In this document: piece by piece, positions 10,901-25,900 of the stretch | How positions within the stretch are numbered: the first letter of the stretch is position 1 | Layout: every line of letters starts with the position of its first letter | Source of the DNA: Patiria miniata | Taxonomy: Eukaryota; Echinodermata; Asteroidea; Valvatida; Asterinidae | NCBI RefSeq assembly: GCF_015706575.1 | Contig: NW_024037072.1 | Location: forward strand, 14,943,162 to 15,007,161 | Direction of reading: 5' to 3' | Length of the DNA: 64,000 nt | Position numbers and translations under genes: made by a program | The notes under the pieces: model-generated | Seen by the model: the letters and a program-made list of their open reading frames with translations, nothing else | Told to the model about the DNA's origin: nothing | Database searches by the model: none

Positions 10901-13900
10901 AAGTCATATATTTTTGAATTTATATCTCCCTTCAACTTGTATTGGGTTTAAAACTCGTCATCGACAGATTCTATCTCCAGATTGGCTGTGAGTGTGTCAC
11001 GTGATATCGGCTATTTTCACTTGATCATCTACACCCATAAAATATAATACCCATAGCAACCACGCTACCAAAGCACTTATGTACTTGCTGTTGTGTTTCC
11101 CATTCAAACAGGATCTTCCAGGATTCCAGAGGAATAGGCTAAAATTTCTTTCATTGAAAAACAGGATTTTGTTACACACAAAACGGAAGAAACTTCACAT
11201 TTTGGGAAAATTCAAGTTTATTTGATGTAAATGTATATATGATTACCCCCTTAGGCCATCAGCCTGGGGGTTTGGTCGGTATCAAATGAGGGGAATAATG
11301 CTCATTGTGATATTTGGCAAGGTATGCACCCATATGTGATAGCATTGCAGCGGTGGCAGCTTTTTGGGTACTATCATAAAAAGGGTGGGGGGGCAAAACA
11401 TGCTCTTTACCACATATAATTAATCCGGTAATAAGAAAATAGGTGGCCATTTTGAAAAAAAAATTAAAAGTGATAACACCCACAAAAACTGCCACCGCTC
11501 ACACTGCAAAGCTTTCACACATTTTCCAACTCTAGATGTGCATACCTTGCCAAAAATCGCTCTGAACATTGCTCCTTTCGATCATTTAATACCGGTGGCC
11601 AACTTTTTGGAGCGAAGCTGATAGCCTACCTAGTCACTAGATTTAGTGCTTTAATCGTGATATATCTCAAGTATACTATTTATGTGAAGTAACTGAATCT
11701 TGTTGCAGAAACAAATGTTGGAGTTCATGGAGTAATCGGTGTCCTAATGATAGGCAGAGCATACTGTCAGATACGTTGAGTTCCCCCTGGTTCTCGTCAG
11801 ATCCTCACGAACTCCCACTAACTAAGAGATGTCGTGTCATGAGGTGCAGCGGCAAACTTATTCTTATTATTGCCGAAACAAAATGAGAATTAGAGAAATC
11901 TATAACTTTCCCTTTCAGGAGTCTCCAGACACCCTGGATATCTGCCTGTGTGCCCACTACCAGGTCAGCAGCGTGGAGGAGCTAGGGCATGGACCTGTCA
12001 ATCGGCTGAGTCAACAGATCATCAAGATGGCTGCCACAGTAAACCAGCCAGAGGAGCAAAATGCTGTTATTTACGAGACGGCTTTGTGTGCATCAAATAG
12101 GTGTGGTTTTAGTGACTCAACATTTGTGACCCAGCCCATCAAAATGAGTCATATGTTGCCAAAATTACTTTTAAGTAATACAAATCTTAACAAATCATAC
12201 ATAGTTGAAGTCAGCGAGAATAGACAACAGTTTGACCCACAAAATATAGGAATATATTACAATGTCAAACTAAGCGATACATCAAAATGAAGAGCTCTTT
12301 CAACTGAACATAAATTACGAGAATGCTTCAAAACTCATTTTGTGTGGTCCGGTGACATATTTTTATTTACAGCTTGCTAAATGGCAAGGCCAAACAGTTG
12401 TTTATTGATGCAATTTAATGCATTGGAGTCCCTTAAACTATACCTCTGCAGTTTAAATAAATAAATAGGGTGAGTGGTTGGGTAAAATGTGAATCAACTG
12501 TCAGCATTTGCTTTGCTGTTTGTAGGCTTGGCTGCACGTTGCCTGCTGACCAGCTTACAAATGTTTTCTCTCCTATACACATTCTTTTGAAGGCGGAATG
12601 AGAGTAAACACAAGGAGGTCGGCTTGTTTGGCTCTCAGAGCCTGGAGAGCGCCCTCGCTTGTCTGGCCTCTGCCCCTCTGCTGGAGGATCTAGCCGAGTG
12701 GTCTCATTGGTCGATGGTCTTTGAGCCGGAACATGGAAACCTGAAAGCATTTCTGGAACGAAATCCTGGTATGGCATTTGTGTGATTAAAATTTCCTTTT
12801 AATTTCAATTCTTGGTTCCTTTTTTATTATTTGATTTTAAGAGTTGAGTGCATGTTTCTTTTCCTTTTTGTAATATTTCTTTCAAAAATGGTAGCATGGT
12901 GCTGTTTAAAAACATTTTATAGTCCCTTTATTGTAGTTTGTAATACGAAATTTAAAATGTTTTTTGAAATTGTACAAACTGTCTGATGATTTTTTTCACA
13001 TCTTCGTAGTAAATAAGGAATTCAGGATTTTTTTGTCTTGAACTTCAGGTCAAAGTGTGTCGCCACCAATAGAAATCAATGCCCTGGAGGTCCGTCCTGG
13101 AGTCTTGCTCCGATTGGCCACAGATACGTCACCTGACCACTTTGCCGCAGCTGCAAAGCGCGGCGACAGCATCAACACCGTCGGCCATCTTGCCTCTCTA
13201 GTGGCCAAGGAGGGCCTTACCAATGCACCACTGGCATTGCTTAGCAACCACATGGAGACGGCTCTGAATATTCTGGCCGTTGAGTCTGAGGGAGAGGAGA
13301 TGAAACACAGGGCTGTGATTGGTTTTGTGCTGGACTGCCTAATGGCTGTGCCTCTCCTCATTGGACAGACAGTTGTTAGGCAGGTGTGTATTGACTTTTT
13401 TTTTTAAACTCTTTGACAATAGAATTAATTGATTAGATTTATGAAATGAAAATACTCTGAAATCAATGCTGAGCTGAAACGTTTCTTCATCACCAATTTG
13501 AGGTATTTTTTGGCCAAAATATTGGTTCAGGTATACAAAAAGTTCAAAGCTTTGCTACTATTCAGGTAGTTGTAGCACCCAGAAAAAACTGAGGTCTGAA
13601 TAACATCCAAGTCGTGAAATGTGATGCGATCAAGCTAACTGAGTGGTTTGTCGACCCTGGTCAATTTTTCTTTTTTTACAGATTTGAAAAGAGCACAATC
13701 TCGGCATTCCTGTTGTGAACACCGCATGCTGGTACCGTCTTTAGTTCAAAAATTATAGAAGTCGAAACACCAAGAAATGTGACGAAGTGATGTGATGAAG
13801 TGGTCCTATTTTGGCCTGAATCTCCAAATGAAAATTCTCGACAAACAACTCATTTAGCTTGATCGCATCACAAATGTCCAAAGAGTCATCTCACTTGAAA

Positions 13901-16900
13901 ATTTGCGAAGTTGGTAAATTTTCTGGAAGTTTTGCCTCGAGAGATGTAAATGTTAACATTGGATTTTGCCATTCACCAATCCCCTTGGAAAAACATTCAA
14001 AGCGTTGAACGGAAGTGGGACTTTAAACTACCGTCTCTTTACCAGTGCAGCTGTTTGCCACTTGACCACAATTTCCTTGACAAAAGGCAAAACTTAATGA
14101 AAATATTTATTATGCTGCTCTTGGTTACTGCAGGTCATCTTAAATCCCCTGACAACCGTCATTGGGTCAGAGGTCAAATCAAGACAGTTGATTCTCAAGG
14201 CCTGCCGCACTACCACCCAGAGGACAAAAATCCAGAGGCTGGGGCTCCTGCTGGGCATCGGCCAATGGAAGAACAGCTTCACAGAGGAAAGGATGCCCCG
14301 GAACATGGATAAGGAGGAAGACTATGTAGAGGACTTCTTAGGAAGTGAGGACGAATGTTACTTCAGTGATTTGCTCGGGATGAGCAAAGCTCCTAAACGT
14401 ACTGAGGTGACAATTTTATAGATTGATCTGAGTTCTTTCTGGTAATGAATCTGAAGGTCCTTTAATGTTTCAGCTGAATTGAACAATATAACTTTTTGTA
14501 AAAAAACCCCAAAATTACAACATGATTCTGAGGTTAACCAGTTAATACTGGAAAATGTGTAAACACGACCTGGTAATGTATATTCACAGGGGTTAAATCG
14601 TCAAGAGTCTTTGGTGGTGTGCACACTGTATTTTGAACTTGAATTGCCTACTATACACGGCCTGTGGTGAGAAGCATCGTATAAATATTGTAGTGTCAGT
14701 ATTGGTAGTGTTTGACTTGACATAAAAATTTGGCCGATATATCAGTCAGTATCAGTTTTTCTGTCAAAAATAATCCTGGTGGCTAAGTTGTAAAGCATGC
14801 TTATTCTATTCGTGAGTCTGGGCTTTGGATTTTATTTGTAGAACTTGTTGGAAAAAAACACTGTAATAAGCTGTAATAAGCTATCATATTTTGAGCAGAA
14901 GATTCACAGAGGTTTCACTGCGAAATGTCCCATCTAAGGTCTGAATGCTTGTGAATCAGATACATGTTTTATCAAACCTAACCGGTTTTTCTGTTGCAAG
15001 GGACTCGTGTTTTTGTGAAAGCAGAGTTGTCAAGTCATCACAACTTATAACGTCATCACAAAGCAGTCGCTAGTCAATCGCAAATCATCCAGTCTCATGT
15101 CAAGCACAAGAATTCATACTAATTGCGATATTCAATATAATAGTCATATTTTTCATGCGCAGTTGAGACTTTACTTGCTATCTTAATTCTGAATTGATTT
15201 GTGATTAGTCAATTTCACAATCTTTGATTAGGCCAAAACAAATAATAGTTCACAATCTTTGATTAGGCCAAAAAGAAAATAATAGTTCTGCTTCCCGTTT
15301 CCCTACCTACCCTATTCTGACAGCCCCTACTTTATTTTTTCATTGGAAAAATGAGGAAAAACACCCAAAACCATAAATTTCTAACTTTACCCTTGACTAC
15401 ACGCAGACGCCTCTATATGATCGTACACAAAATAAATTTGGCAAAAAAAAAAAAAATTGCCTACCTACCTACCCTATTTTCGAATGCCATTTAATCGGAA
15501 GCAGAACTATTTTTTTGGGCCTTAGAGGCAATTGACAAATCTCTTACATTGTCCACAGGCGGCAGAAAGCTCTTCAACCACGGAGGTCAGTCCCATTGAC
15601 ACACCATCCCTTCAAGATGCTGAAGAGCTTTCCCAGACATCGCTGGAAAAAGATGAGCAGAGTAGAGATGCCCAAGAAGTCCTTAAAGAGGAGGAGACGA
15701 AAGAACAATCTGAAGATGACTTTGGCAACCTCATTGCAGCCAGTTTTGAAGATGATGAAGAAAGTATGGAAGTTCAAGAGGATTTATGTAAAAGTAAGAA
15801 TGTCTTTGATTTTGAGATATTTCCTTGATTTTGTGGTGTTTTGAAAAGGCTGTATCAAGAACTAATCAAGTGATCTTGATCCCAAGTCAATGTTAATCAG
15901 AGGCCATCCTGTCATCCTATCCAAAGTCAAGTCAAAAGCTGTACAAATAAAATATGTCAAAAGCGTTCCTTTATCTGTTATTTTATAATAATGTGTTTGA
16001 TGCCTGGCTGGTGGTTGACTTATTATTTGACATAATTTTAACTCTGGTCCTTATAACGCTGATATTTCAGAAAATAACATATTTTGTCTCATAATGTTAG
16101 TGTTAAAAGCATGTGTAAGGAACATACTCAAATAGAACGGGACTGAAACAAATTGGGGAGTGTGATTTTTTTTCTGAAAGTAGAAAACAAAGTTTAAAGA
16201 ATAACTGAACAAAATAATTTTAATTATTTCTTGTCCAGTAGAATCGAAAAGTAATGCCAATGATTCTTTGGCAGCGGGCTCGGAAAAAACACATCGTCTT
16301 GGAATGAGAATTTGGACACAAATTTTAAGGAAAAATACACATCAAATTTGATTGTTTTATTTCCACTAAGGAGAGGGTGATACTGATGATTCTCAGGCAG
16401 TGGGCACGGGAGAGGAAATTTCAGCTCGCGGTGAAACTTTGGATGGAGATACTCCACCTGTAACAGAAGAAACAATCAAGACCGAGGATGAAGCGGAACC
16501 AGAGCCTGACCTAACGCCATTCCAGCGCGACGTGCTGGACTGCCGGGCAGTGATCCACAGCATCTGCCGGGAGGAGTTTGGCGTGGGCATGGAGCTGGAC
16601 GAGCAGACCCAACGACTGATGGACCGGCAGCGGGAACGCATCGGTCGCAGCCTCAAACGACTCTCTGAGGAGCTGTACAGCAAGGACACCCATTTTGTCC
16701 TGGAGCTGATCCAGAACGCCGACGACAATGAATACGAGACAGGGGTGGACCCTTCCTTAGTATTCCTGGTGGACAGGTCAGTGGCAGTGACAAGATACAA
16801 CTTTTTTTAAAACGTGATTTGTATCAAGATACCATTAAAATTGTTACTAGTTATGAAACCAAGGATTTCACAAAAGTACCCATGGCACTGTAGCTCGTAA

Positions 16901-19900
16901 GGTTGAACAAACCTCAAATCAAATTAGGTTTTGCCCTTCACCGATGTATAAACACTGTACACTCGAGTGTGTTACCTCCCGAGTGAAAGTTGGAAAAAAT
17001 CACTCGGGTGGAACTCGAACCCACGACCTCCTGCTTTCTAGTGCAGACGTCTTACCACTCGACCACCGAGCTAATGGGATCGGTTAGCTCGGTGTTGAAC
17101 AAACCTATAGAGAGAAACCATGGAATCAGACAGGGACTGAATACCAAATCAACAGATTGACTCAGGCGGAATTCAAACCTGGGCCAGTGGTAGGCAAGGA
17201 AAGAACCACCACACCGCAGTGAAATCACTGCGCCAACCTGACACAAGATACATATCATGAGTCAGGTTGGCACATCCAGCTGTTTGACACACATGCAATA
17301 ATTGAATTCGTTCATAAGTTTGTTGGTTATTTAAAGAGGTTGTGTAATGCTGAAAGTCGTTTTGTTTTTTGTATTTTTTTTATTGTAGAGTAGACCCATA
17401 TATATCATAATGACAAAGTCCCATTCTTTTGTAATGTCGTTTATATGTTTATAAAACTGAAATTCATCGAGTAATTTGTTGGTCGGCGAACGCATAATTG
17501 AAAACAACAGTTGTCGGGTTCTTCGTAAAATGAGAAAAATCGTGACGTAATAAACAGGACTCGTTTATACTACGCTGCATCGGGAGTCCTGTTTATTACG
17601 TCACGATTTACTATGTTTTGTTTGCTGCCCCCAACGCCGACTTTTACACAAATTGCATGTTCGGGTCGAAACAGGACCTGAAAAACGGCTCTCAAAAGTA
17701 CCCTTTGTACTCATTTCATGACAGACACAGTAGTCGTTTTTATTTCATCACACCTTAGGCTACATATACCACATTCCACAGCCTCTTTAAAAAAATTAAA
17801 ATTTCAACCACTCGAAAGTGCTACAGCTGCGTAACTTTTTGACTTTCATCTCAAAATTACGTTTTAAATGGTAAATGTCTAAAAAAAAAAGAACAATGGT
17901 AAATCACAGTTACAAGTTTGGACTCTTGTTTGTAATCTGCCTATGAAATCTATCTTTGACTAAGCTTACCTGAAACTATTCCAGACATTCACGGCATGTG
18001 CAGCATTATCCATACAGTGATATGTCGTTACACCCCTACAGGTCTGAGGTGACTGTCCTTAACAACGAGGTCGGGTTCTCGGAGAGCAACATCCGGGCTC
18101 TCTGCGACATCGGGAGGAGCACCAAAGGAAAGCACAAGAGAGGATACATCGGTAAGACAATGGAGACAGTTTTGTTAAACGTTTTGAAATGTTTGCAAGG
18201 ATTTTGACTTGGGATTGATCCCTTGCCACACTGTGTATTTTCGGTTCAGTTCCAACAGATCCCACTGGTATGTTATGGTTGGATTTTAATTTAAAAAAAA
18301 AGATTCAAGTTAATTTGGCTCGCACTCTTCGTTTTGCACAAGAATGTTCCGCATTAATTCCTTACTAATGGAATTTCATAAATGATGACCTTTTGCCGGA
18401 AATGTTGAATAAGGATCTTACAGTACTGAAATAACAAAGACAGGTTTATGGACAAATGAGAGGAACACCAACATATCTGATTAACTCAGTTGATAGACTG
18501 CCATAACGATATTAATTTCTTTTGACATCTGTTTTCATTATTGGGTTGTATCTGTTCTTAATTCTTCTATTTCTTTTACTTATTTTTCTTCTATTTATTA
18601 CTGGTAATGAAACCAGGGATTCCTCAAAAGTGCCCTAGGCACTGTAGCTTGCAAGCCTGAAGAAACCTACAGAGAGAAGACAGAAGAAATTACAGTGTTA
18701 GAGGTGGGAGGAAAACCCCAGAAGAAAATTCTGAGGAAAACCCACAGAATCAGGTAGGGACTGAAAGCCCAATCCACATGTGGTCTGGGGCAGGAATCGA
18801 ACCCAGGCCATAATGGCGGAAGGCGAGGAAAGATTCACTGCGCCAACCTGACTTTTATTTATTACTGGTATTGAAACCAGGGATTCCTCAAAAGTGCCCT
18901 AAACACTGTAGCTCGCAAGCCTGAAGAAACTACAGAGACAAGACAATGAGAAGTAATTACAGTGTCAGAGGTGGGAGGAAAACCCCAGAAGAAAATTCTG
19001 TGGAAAACCCATAAAATCAGATAGGGACTGAGAACCCAATCAACATGTGGTCTGGGGCAGGAATCGAACCCGGGCCATAATGGTGGAAGGCGAGGACAGA
19101 TTCACTGCGCCAACCCGACTCCCTCTTCTTTCAGGGCACAAGGGCATTGGATTCAAGTCAGTTTTCAGAGTGACTGACAAACCTGAGATCACGTCCAAGG
19201 GCTATCATGTGTGCTTCGATCAGAGTTCCGATCAGATGGGTTACATCTTGCCCACCTGGGTAGGGCCGGAAGAGATCCAGGATGTTGCCCAGATGGAGGA
19301 ACCTACCAAACCGTAAGAGCTAATGCTGTTGAAACAATCGTACAGTACTTTACAATACTTGTCAATAGGCCTGATCCCTGAGCAAACGAGGACAATTTAA
19401 CAATTCTGTTTTCTGAGTACAAATAGTAGAATCACAGTTACTGAACAGTTTTATCAGCTTTACCTCAATGTTTTTGCCATGGGAGTGGGGGAGGGGTGGG
19501 GGCGGGGAGTGTGCACAGTGATAGCATGCTTGGATTGGTGTGTATTAGTAGTATTTATTTCTGGTAGTGAAACCAAGGATTCCTCAAAAGCGCCCTAGGC
19601 ACTGTAGCTCGCAAGCCTGAAGAAACCTGTAGAGAGGAGACAATGAGAAGAAGTTACAGTTTTAGAGGTGGGAGGAAAAGCCCCAGAAGAATATTCTGGG
19701 GAAAACCCACGGAATCGAGTAGGGACTGAAAACCCAATCCACATATTGGCCCAGGCAGGATTCGAACCCGGGTCACAGCGGTGGAAGGCAAGGAAAGTAC
19801 CGCTACACCAACCTGGTTCCCCAAATTATAGGACAGTAACAAAGATTTTGTGATTTTCATCAATATTCATCACATCTGCATGATCTTACGAATATTTAAT

Positions 19901-22900
19901 TGAACAGCTGGACCACCCGGATCACCCTGCCTCTGAAGGGAGACTTCCAGCGAACCACCAGCCTGGTCAACAAGTTTGAGGATGTCCAGCCCTCCCTACT
20001 GCTGTTCTTAAACAGACTACGATCGATTATCATCGTTAAAAAGGTTAGATTCATGAGTAGTTCAATCCTTTTAGTTACATATACATTACACATAGTGGGG
20101 CTCCATACTGCCCTGTATCTTAAATACATGTACTTTGGGTATACACCTTTAAAGAAGCACAGAAGCATTTGTTTTTATTCCTATAGTATTTGTTGATTTT
20201 TTTCTTCAAATTCCAGGATTCTACTGAATAGTTCAAATGCGGCTGGCTCCAACATTTTTTTTCTGATACTGCCACCTTTGTTAATGATGGATTTTTTATA
20301 TGTAGGAGTAGTATTGTTCTCTTTACTTGTCCGTGTTTATTTCTTGAACTGAGCATTAAAATAAAATCCCAAACGAGATTACGGAGCCATTATTAGCAAT
20401 CCTATGGGAAGAGAAATAGGCTTAGGTAATACTCTGTGGAGAACAACATTTGGTTAACTTTTAGAAATGTTTGGAGAGATAAACAATTTTGGATAAACTT
20501 TTCAGACTCTTTGGGCTTCCATTCCACCTTAGTTGTCAATGGAAATTACAGTCCATACCAGTCAAGTGAGAGAACTTACCTTTCCTGTTTGTGTGCACTT
20601 GTTAATTTGTAACATGTGTTAAAGGAAATATACATCATTGGCTTTTGCTGTCATCATCAGAAATGAACTATTTGAGGGGTTAGTATAATAGATCAAATAT
20701 TGTTACACTGACAGCGTTTGAAGTTTTGTGTTCGAAAATGCTGGAAAAACCAAGAAAAACAAAACTGTTCAAGTAGTCTGGTTCCCTGACTCCACTAAAT
20801 ATAAAATGAATCAATTTACAGATACCCGAAAATTGTAAGGTAAGGGTACCAGTCTAGCTGGCCTGCACCCGTTCATGAACATGTTACCAATAGCAAACAA
20901 ATTTGGACTGAATTAATGGTAAATTTGGAGCAGTAGTTGAAAAATAGTTAGGTTTTTCCAACGGTGGTCGGCCGACCACCGCTTGAAATTTTTACAATAA
21001 TACCATTATCTTGAAAATGACTTCACACCAGGTGCCCTAATTTTACAGGATGCTTTAGACTGTCATTTACCAACATCCTATTAAGGTATTTCGTAAAAAC
21101 TTGGTAGTTTTATTTTTCGATGTTTGCAAATGTTGTATATTCCCTTTAACAGGAAGAGAACACGACAAGCCACATGAGCAGAAGAGATAAAGGAGGCAAC
21201 GTTGTGGAGATCCGCCACTCCAAACACACAGACAGCTGGCTGCTCATCAAGAAATGCTTGGATGCTGCTAAGGTATTGCACAATATTGATTCTCCTGCGA
21301 CTGGAGTGGGATTCGAACCTTTAGGTAACAGTTTCAGTGCTTGGCCAACAAATTTGAGAAGTCTGCCAAATTAGGGCAAAAATTGCTAATTCGGTAGAGC
21401 AACTGGTACAGTATTCTCATTTGGGGTTCGAATCCTGCTGCAGTTAATTTCCGTTGTTCTGATATTCTGACATTCTGACAGTCTTCAGATGTTCAACAAC
21501 AATTTTTACCGAATGCTCTATTGAGATTTTTTCTTTGGTCGGATGGCCAAGATACAACAGAAGTCAGGCCAAAATTTGAAAATAAAACAAATGCATTTGT
21601 AGTTGGCAGAGTTCATTTGAATGTCTATTTAAATATCTCTCACAGTCTATGTAACCATAGAGCTACTTGTTCTAGAAAATGTCATTTGGAAAACACCAAC
21701 ATTTATTCAAACTTGTGCTTAATACCTTGGATCTTTCGGTATGCTTGACTTGCCATTTTTCTGGGTCTTGAAATTTTTTTTAACAATCAATGTTTGGTCT
21801 TATAGCTACAGCGAGTGGGCATTGAGTCAACAGAGTTAGGTCTAGCCTTCCCTCTGTCTGACGGCATGTCCAGCGAGCAGAACGTCTTTGCTTTCTTGCC
21901 ACTGAGGAGCTATGGTTTCCGCTTCATCATTCAGGGTAAGATGAACCCAGGAAATTCTTTCCATTTCCATGCAAAAAAGAAAAAAATATTGGAGAAGTTT
22001 GTAGCTGCACAAGTGACTACTTTTGAAAGAGAAATGGTTGAGAGGAGAACAAGATGCATTAATTTGGTTAGTATGCTCAGCCTGTCACGAGCCAAGAGAA
22101 CTAAATCATCTACCTATCTATGGCTTTATGCAGATTAGTTTAGTTTAGAGTAAACTGACTAAAATTCTAACTGTTATTGCAACACATGACTGAACCATGT
22201 TCTTTGACTTGACTTTGGAATACAGTGGAACGCCGCTATAACGAACATGGTGGGATCCACAGAAAGTGTTCGTAATAACGATCGTTCGGTATTTTTTTGT
22301 TAATCTGTTGATTTTTTCAACAGTACTGTTTGTTACGTTTTGTACATTAAAACTGGGAGCCAAGGATGATGTTTGGTATAGCTGAATGTTCTGTATGGCG
22401 GTGTTCGTTATAGCGGCGTTCCACTGTAGTAATATTTGAAGATATTGATGCCAGATGGCCATTTTTTGCAGAGATCTGATATCAGAATTGTTGTACATTG
22501 CTGGCATCTTTCCTTTAATGAGCTAGTTCCCTCATTACGTTTATGCCGTAACAAAATTGAAAAACAAATTTTCTGTGACTTCCCAGAACATTTTGCATAC
22601 CTTGTAAAAGTCCCTGATTATCACATCTTAATTCCAATATTGTCATGCTCATTTCACTCTTTTATGTTTTATATTCCAGGTGACTTTGACATCCCGTCAT
22701 CTCGGGAGGACGTGGATGCTGACTCTGCCTGGAACCAGTGGCTCCTGCGAGAGATTGCGCCGCTCTTCATCGATGCCCTGGAAAACTTCAAGGTCAGCAG
22801 ATACATATCAAATCTGTTCTTGTTGGAGAGAGAGCAAGTTTTTGTCCAAAACTTGATTTAGTTTTTGCCAGCATGCCAAAAAAGCCTCCTCGGCAGTAGA

Positions 22901-25900
22901 AGACGATATCACTGAGATCAATCATATGCAGACTTAGGCACTTTGGCACTCAAACCCCCACAAAATCCGAGCATACCTCTCTACACAGGGTGAGTAAAAA
23001 ACCGAAACTCAAATGTTTTAGTGAAGGTAAGTGTTCTTTCAGCAAAACAAAAAACAAATCACATAGGGATGTGTGTGAAGTTTCTTAGTTTTGCTGAAAG
23101 AACGCACACCTTTTTTGTGATCCGTAGACAGAACTTTAGAACGTTGGTTGTGTTTAAAATTCCGTAACTTGAAAAGTACATGAGTGATTTGAATGATTCT
23201 TGTACTAAAAGAAAGCTTATGAATTGGGCTTTCATATCCTAGATTTTGAAAGTGCTACATGTAGAACTACACTAACACAGTGGTCCCGACATTTGGGTTT
23301 TTTTTTTTTTTACTCACCCTGTATTCATGCAAATATGTGCGCACTGACTATGCTCGGGTCCGAGTGCCAAAGTTCCCCACCCCTGGATTTGACTCATCTT
23401 GTTGATAGTGCCCTCTACCACACAGCAGCTTGAATAGGCTTACTTGTCAGGGATCAGGACTGCATGGCTGCATCATGGGAACAAAATCCGAATCCAGACT
23501 TGGATCCGTTCTTCGACCAAGACTGTAGGAGAAATCAGGTTCAATTTGAAGAAAAGTGGCTTATAAAATGGAACGCAACGATGAATTACGTCAGCAGTCT
23601 AGCTGAGATGAGCGAGACTCAAACTGTGCTAATTCATTTATGAACACAGATGTATTTATACTCTGGCCATGACAATGATAAAACAAGGATTGCAGGCCAT
23701 TTACCTAAAATTATATCGGACATTGAAACTTATGGGAATATCAGAGACAAACTGAGTTGTATCTGTGTGATTGTTAAACTCAGAAACTAGATTTGATCAT
23801 CAGTGATGCTTCAGGAACCCTGTGTGTCCTCCACCACTTCTGAATTCGGAGAAGGAAAACAAAGCAAACTTTGCATTGTTTGAAACTATTTCCAACCCAT
23901 TTAGTGCCCCCTCTAGAAAACGAGGAACCCAAAGTACCCCCCGTGAAATTGAAATCAAGTATTGTTTGAAACTATTTCCAAACCTATTTAGTGCCCCCTC
24001 TAGAAAACGAAGAACCCCAAGTACCCCCCGTGAAATTGGAATCAAGTTATGCCACTGGAAGCACTTCAGCTTAAACAGTATTTGCACCACCTTATTTTAT
24101 TGTGAATGGCGGGAATTTGTAAAGTTTGTGAAATATCCCATCCCTTTTTTTAGGCACATTACCACGACGATCCCGTCCATGCCGTCTGCCAGTTCCTCAA
24201 GTTCGTTCCTATGGAGAGTCAGATTCTGACGGACTTCTTCCGGAAGGTGGCCACCAACATCCACCAGAGACTGAAGGCCACACCCTGTATGCCGGTACTC
24301 ACTGGCCAAGGCGAAGGCAAGTTTGCTTTATAGCCGGAGTGCATGACCTATAGCGGACTGTGCGAGGACCGTAGGATGACCGGTGGTTAATAGCAATATG
24401 CGACCGCCTCGACTCAAACGATGGTCAACACTTGATCACAAAACTTCCCACCTGGCTTTTCAGGTCCTGGCTCCCCATTGTGCTTTATGATATATGATGG
24501 ACACGGCTGTTGGTAACCAGTGATGGAACCACATGCCCCTATGCTTGACCTTTTAACCAACCATGATTAAATGCATCCTACCAAGAACGGTCACAACACT
24601 GGTTAACCAATGGCCATGCACGCGTTATTTACAGCTGGGTAGTTCCACTGTGTTGGGCGTACATCTTGGACTATTCAACATTGTACATACTTGTAATTAT
24701 AATCATTAAGTGGATTTTAATTTTGATAAAATGTATCAGTTAGTTACTACAATGATTTAAAAACAAAGCAGTTATTCATCCAACTTTTTTCAAACAATCT
24801 AGTACAAAATTTTGAAAACCGTGGTGTCTTACGTACTCAGACAAATACGTACCAGTTAATTAATTAATTTTCAGTTGCAAGTAACAGGCCCACATTGAAC
24901 ATTGTTTGAAATAACCATATTTCACTAATATACAGATCAGTCCTTCTGATTTGAAAATCACAGGCGTGTGGAAAAAGGCACACGTGGATGTTTCTAGGCG
25001 TGTGGTTTTTCTAGGTGTGTGATTTTCTAGGCGTGTGATTCTGTGGTCCGGGGGCGATTCAGGCGTGCAATTATTCACACTTCTCGGGAAGCTTTTAGGC
25101 GTGCGATGGCGTGGGGGTGCAGTCGCACGCCTCAAATCAGAAGGACTGCAGATAATAAGCTTCAAAATGATACACGTGTTTCATTTGTGGCATTTGTACC
25201 ATCTTGAAATGTTGGTATTGAGCTGTATAATTCTGTGGAATTGCCCATTATCGGTGCAACATTATTGAAAATAAATTCCAGTTACGAGTTGAATGTATTT
25301 TATTTTTCCTTCAGATGATGTTTGTTGGAAGTTGCCATCAGAGACCCTCATGTGTCCAGACCGTAGCGTCCGGGAGTTGGTCTGTGAGTTGGTTCCAGAA
25401 GACACCTTGCAAGAGCATCTGAGCTGCTCCTACCTGCATCCGCATGTGGCGAGCGCCGTCAGCGAGGTGTTGCTCAAGAGTCTGGGAGTCAAGGTGCTAC
25501 AGATGGCGGAGCTGATGAACATCCTGAGCAGTGTGGCACGGGCAGCTAAACAGACAGGTATAGTGGCCTAACTATGGGAGAATTGGGATCAGGGGGACCC
25601 CCCCCCCCCCCATTTCCAGGCCTGTAACTCAACCCCTCTGATCCCCCCCCCCCTCCCCCGCCCCATCTCAGAATTGGGAGACTGCAAAAATAGCTTTGTG
25701 TTTTGAAACTATGACCAAACCCATTGTGAACCCCTAGTCTGGTTGAAAATCACAACGGTAATGTTTGCCCGCAACCAGCCTATTGCAAAATAGCAATAGG
25801 CCGTACCATGAATGAACAAATTTGGAGGTGATGAGTTTCCATTTTTGCTGATTTCGAAAGTGTTTTTGGCAAATATTAATAAAGAGAGAGAAATTACTGT

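Noticed and set aside
13950..14133. Open frame extending exon 8 upstream, with a partly similar frame extending exon 7 in gene B
   Set aside because: The similarity comes from a SINE shared by the two introns. Splice sites at exon 7 and exon 8 are good and phases agree without it.
21394..21440. tRNA gene
   Set aside because: A- and B-box-like words are present but the stems do not close; a SINE remnant fits better.
22436..22861. Long open frame running into exon 16
   Set aside because: Only the part from 22680 matches gene B; the rest is intron beside a Tigger-like MITE.
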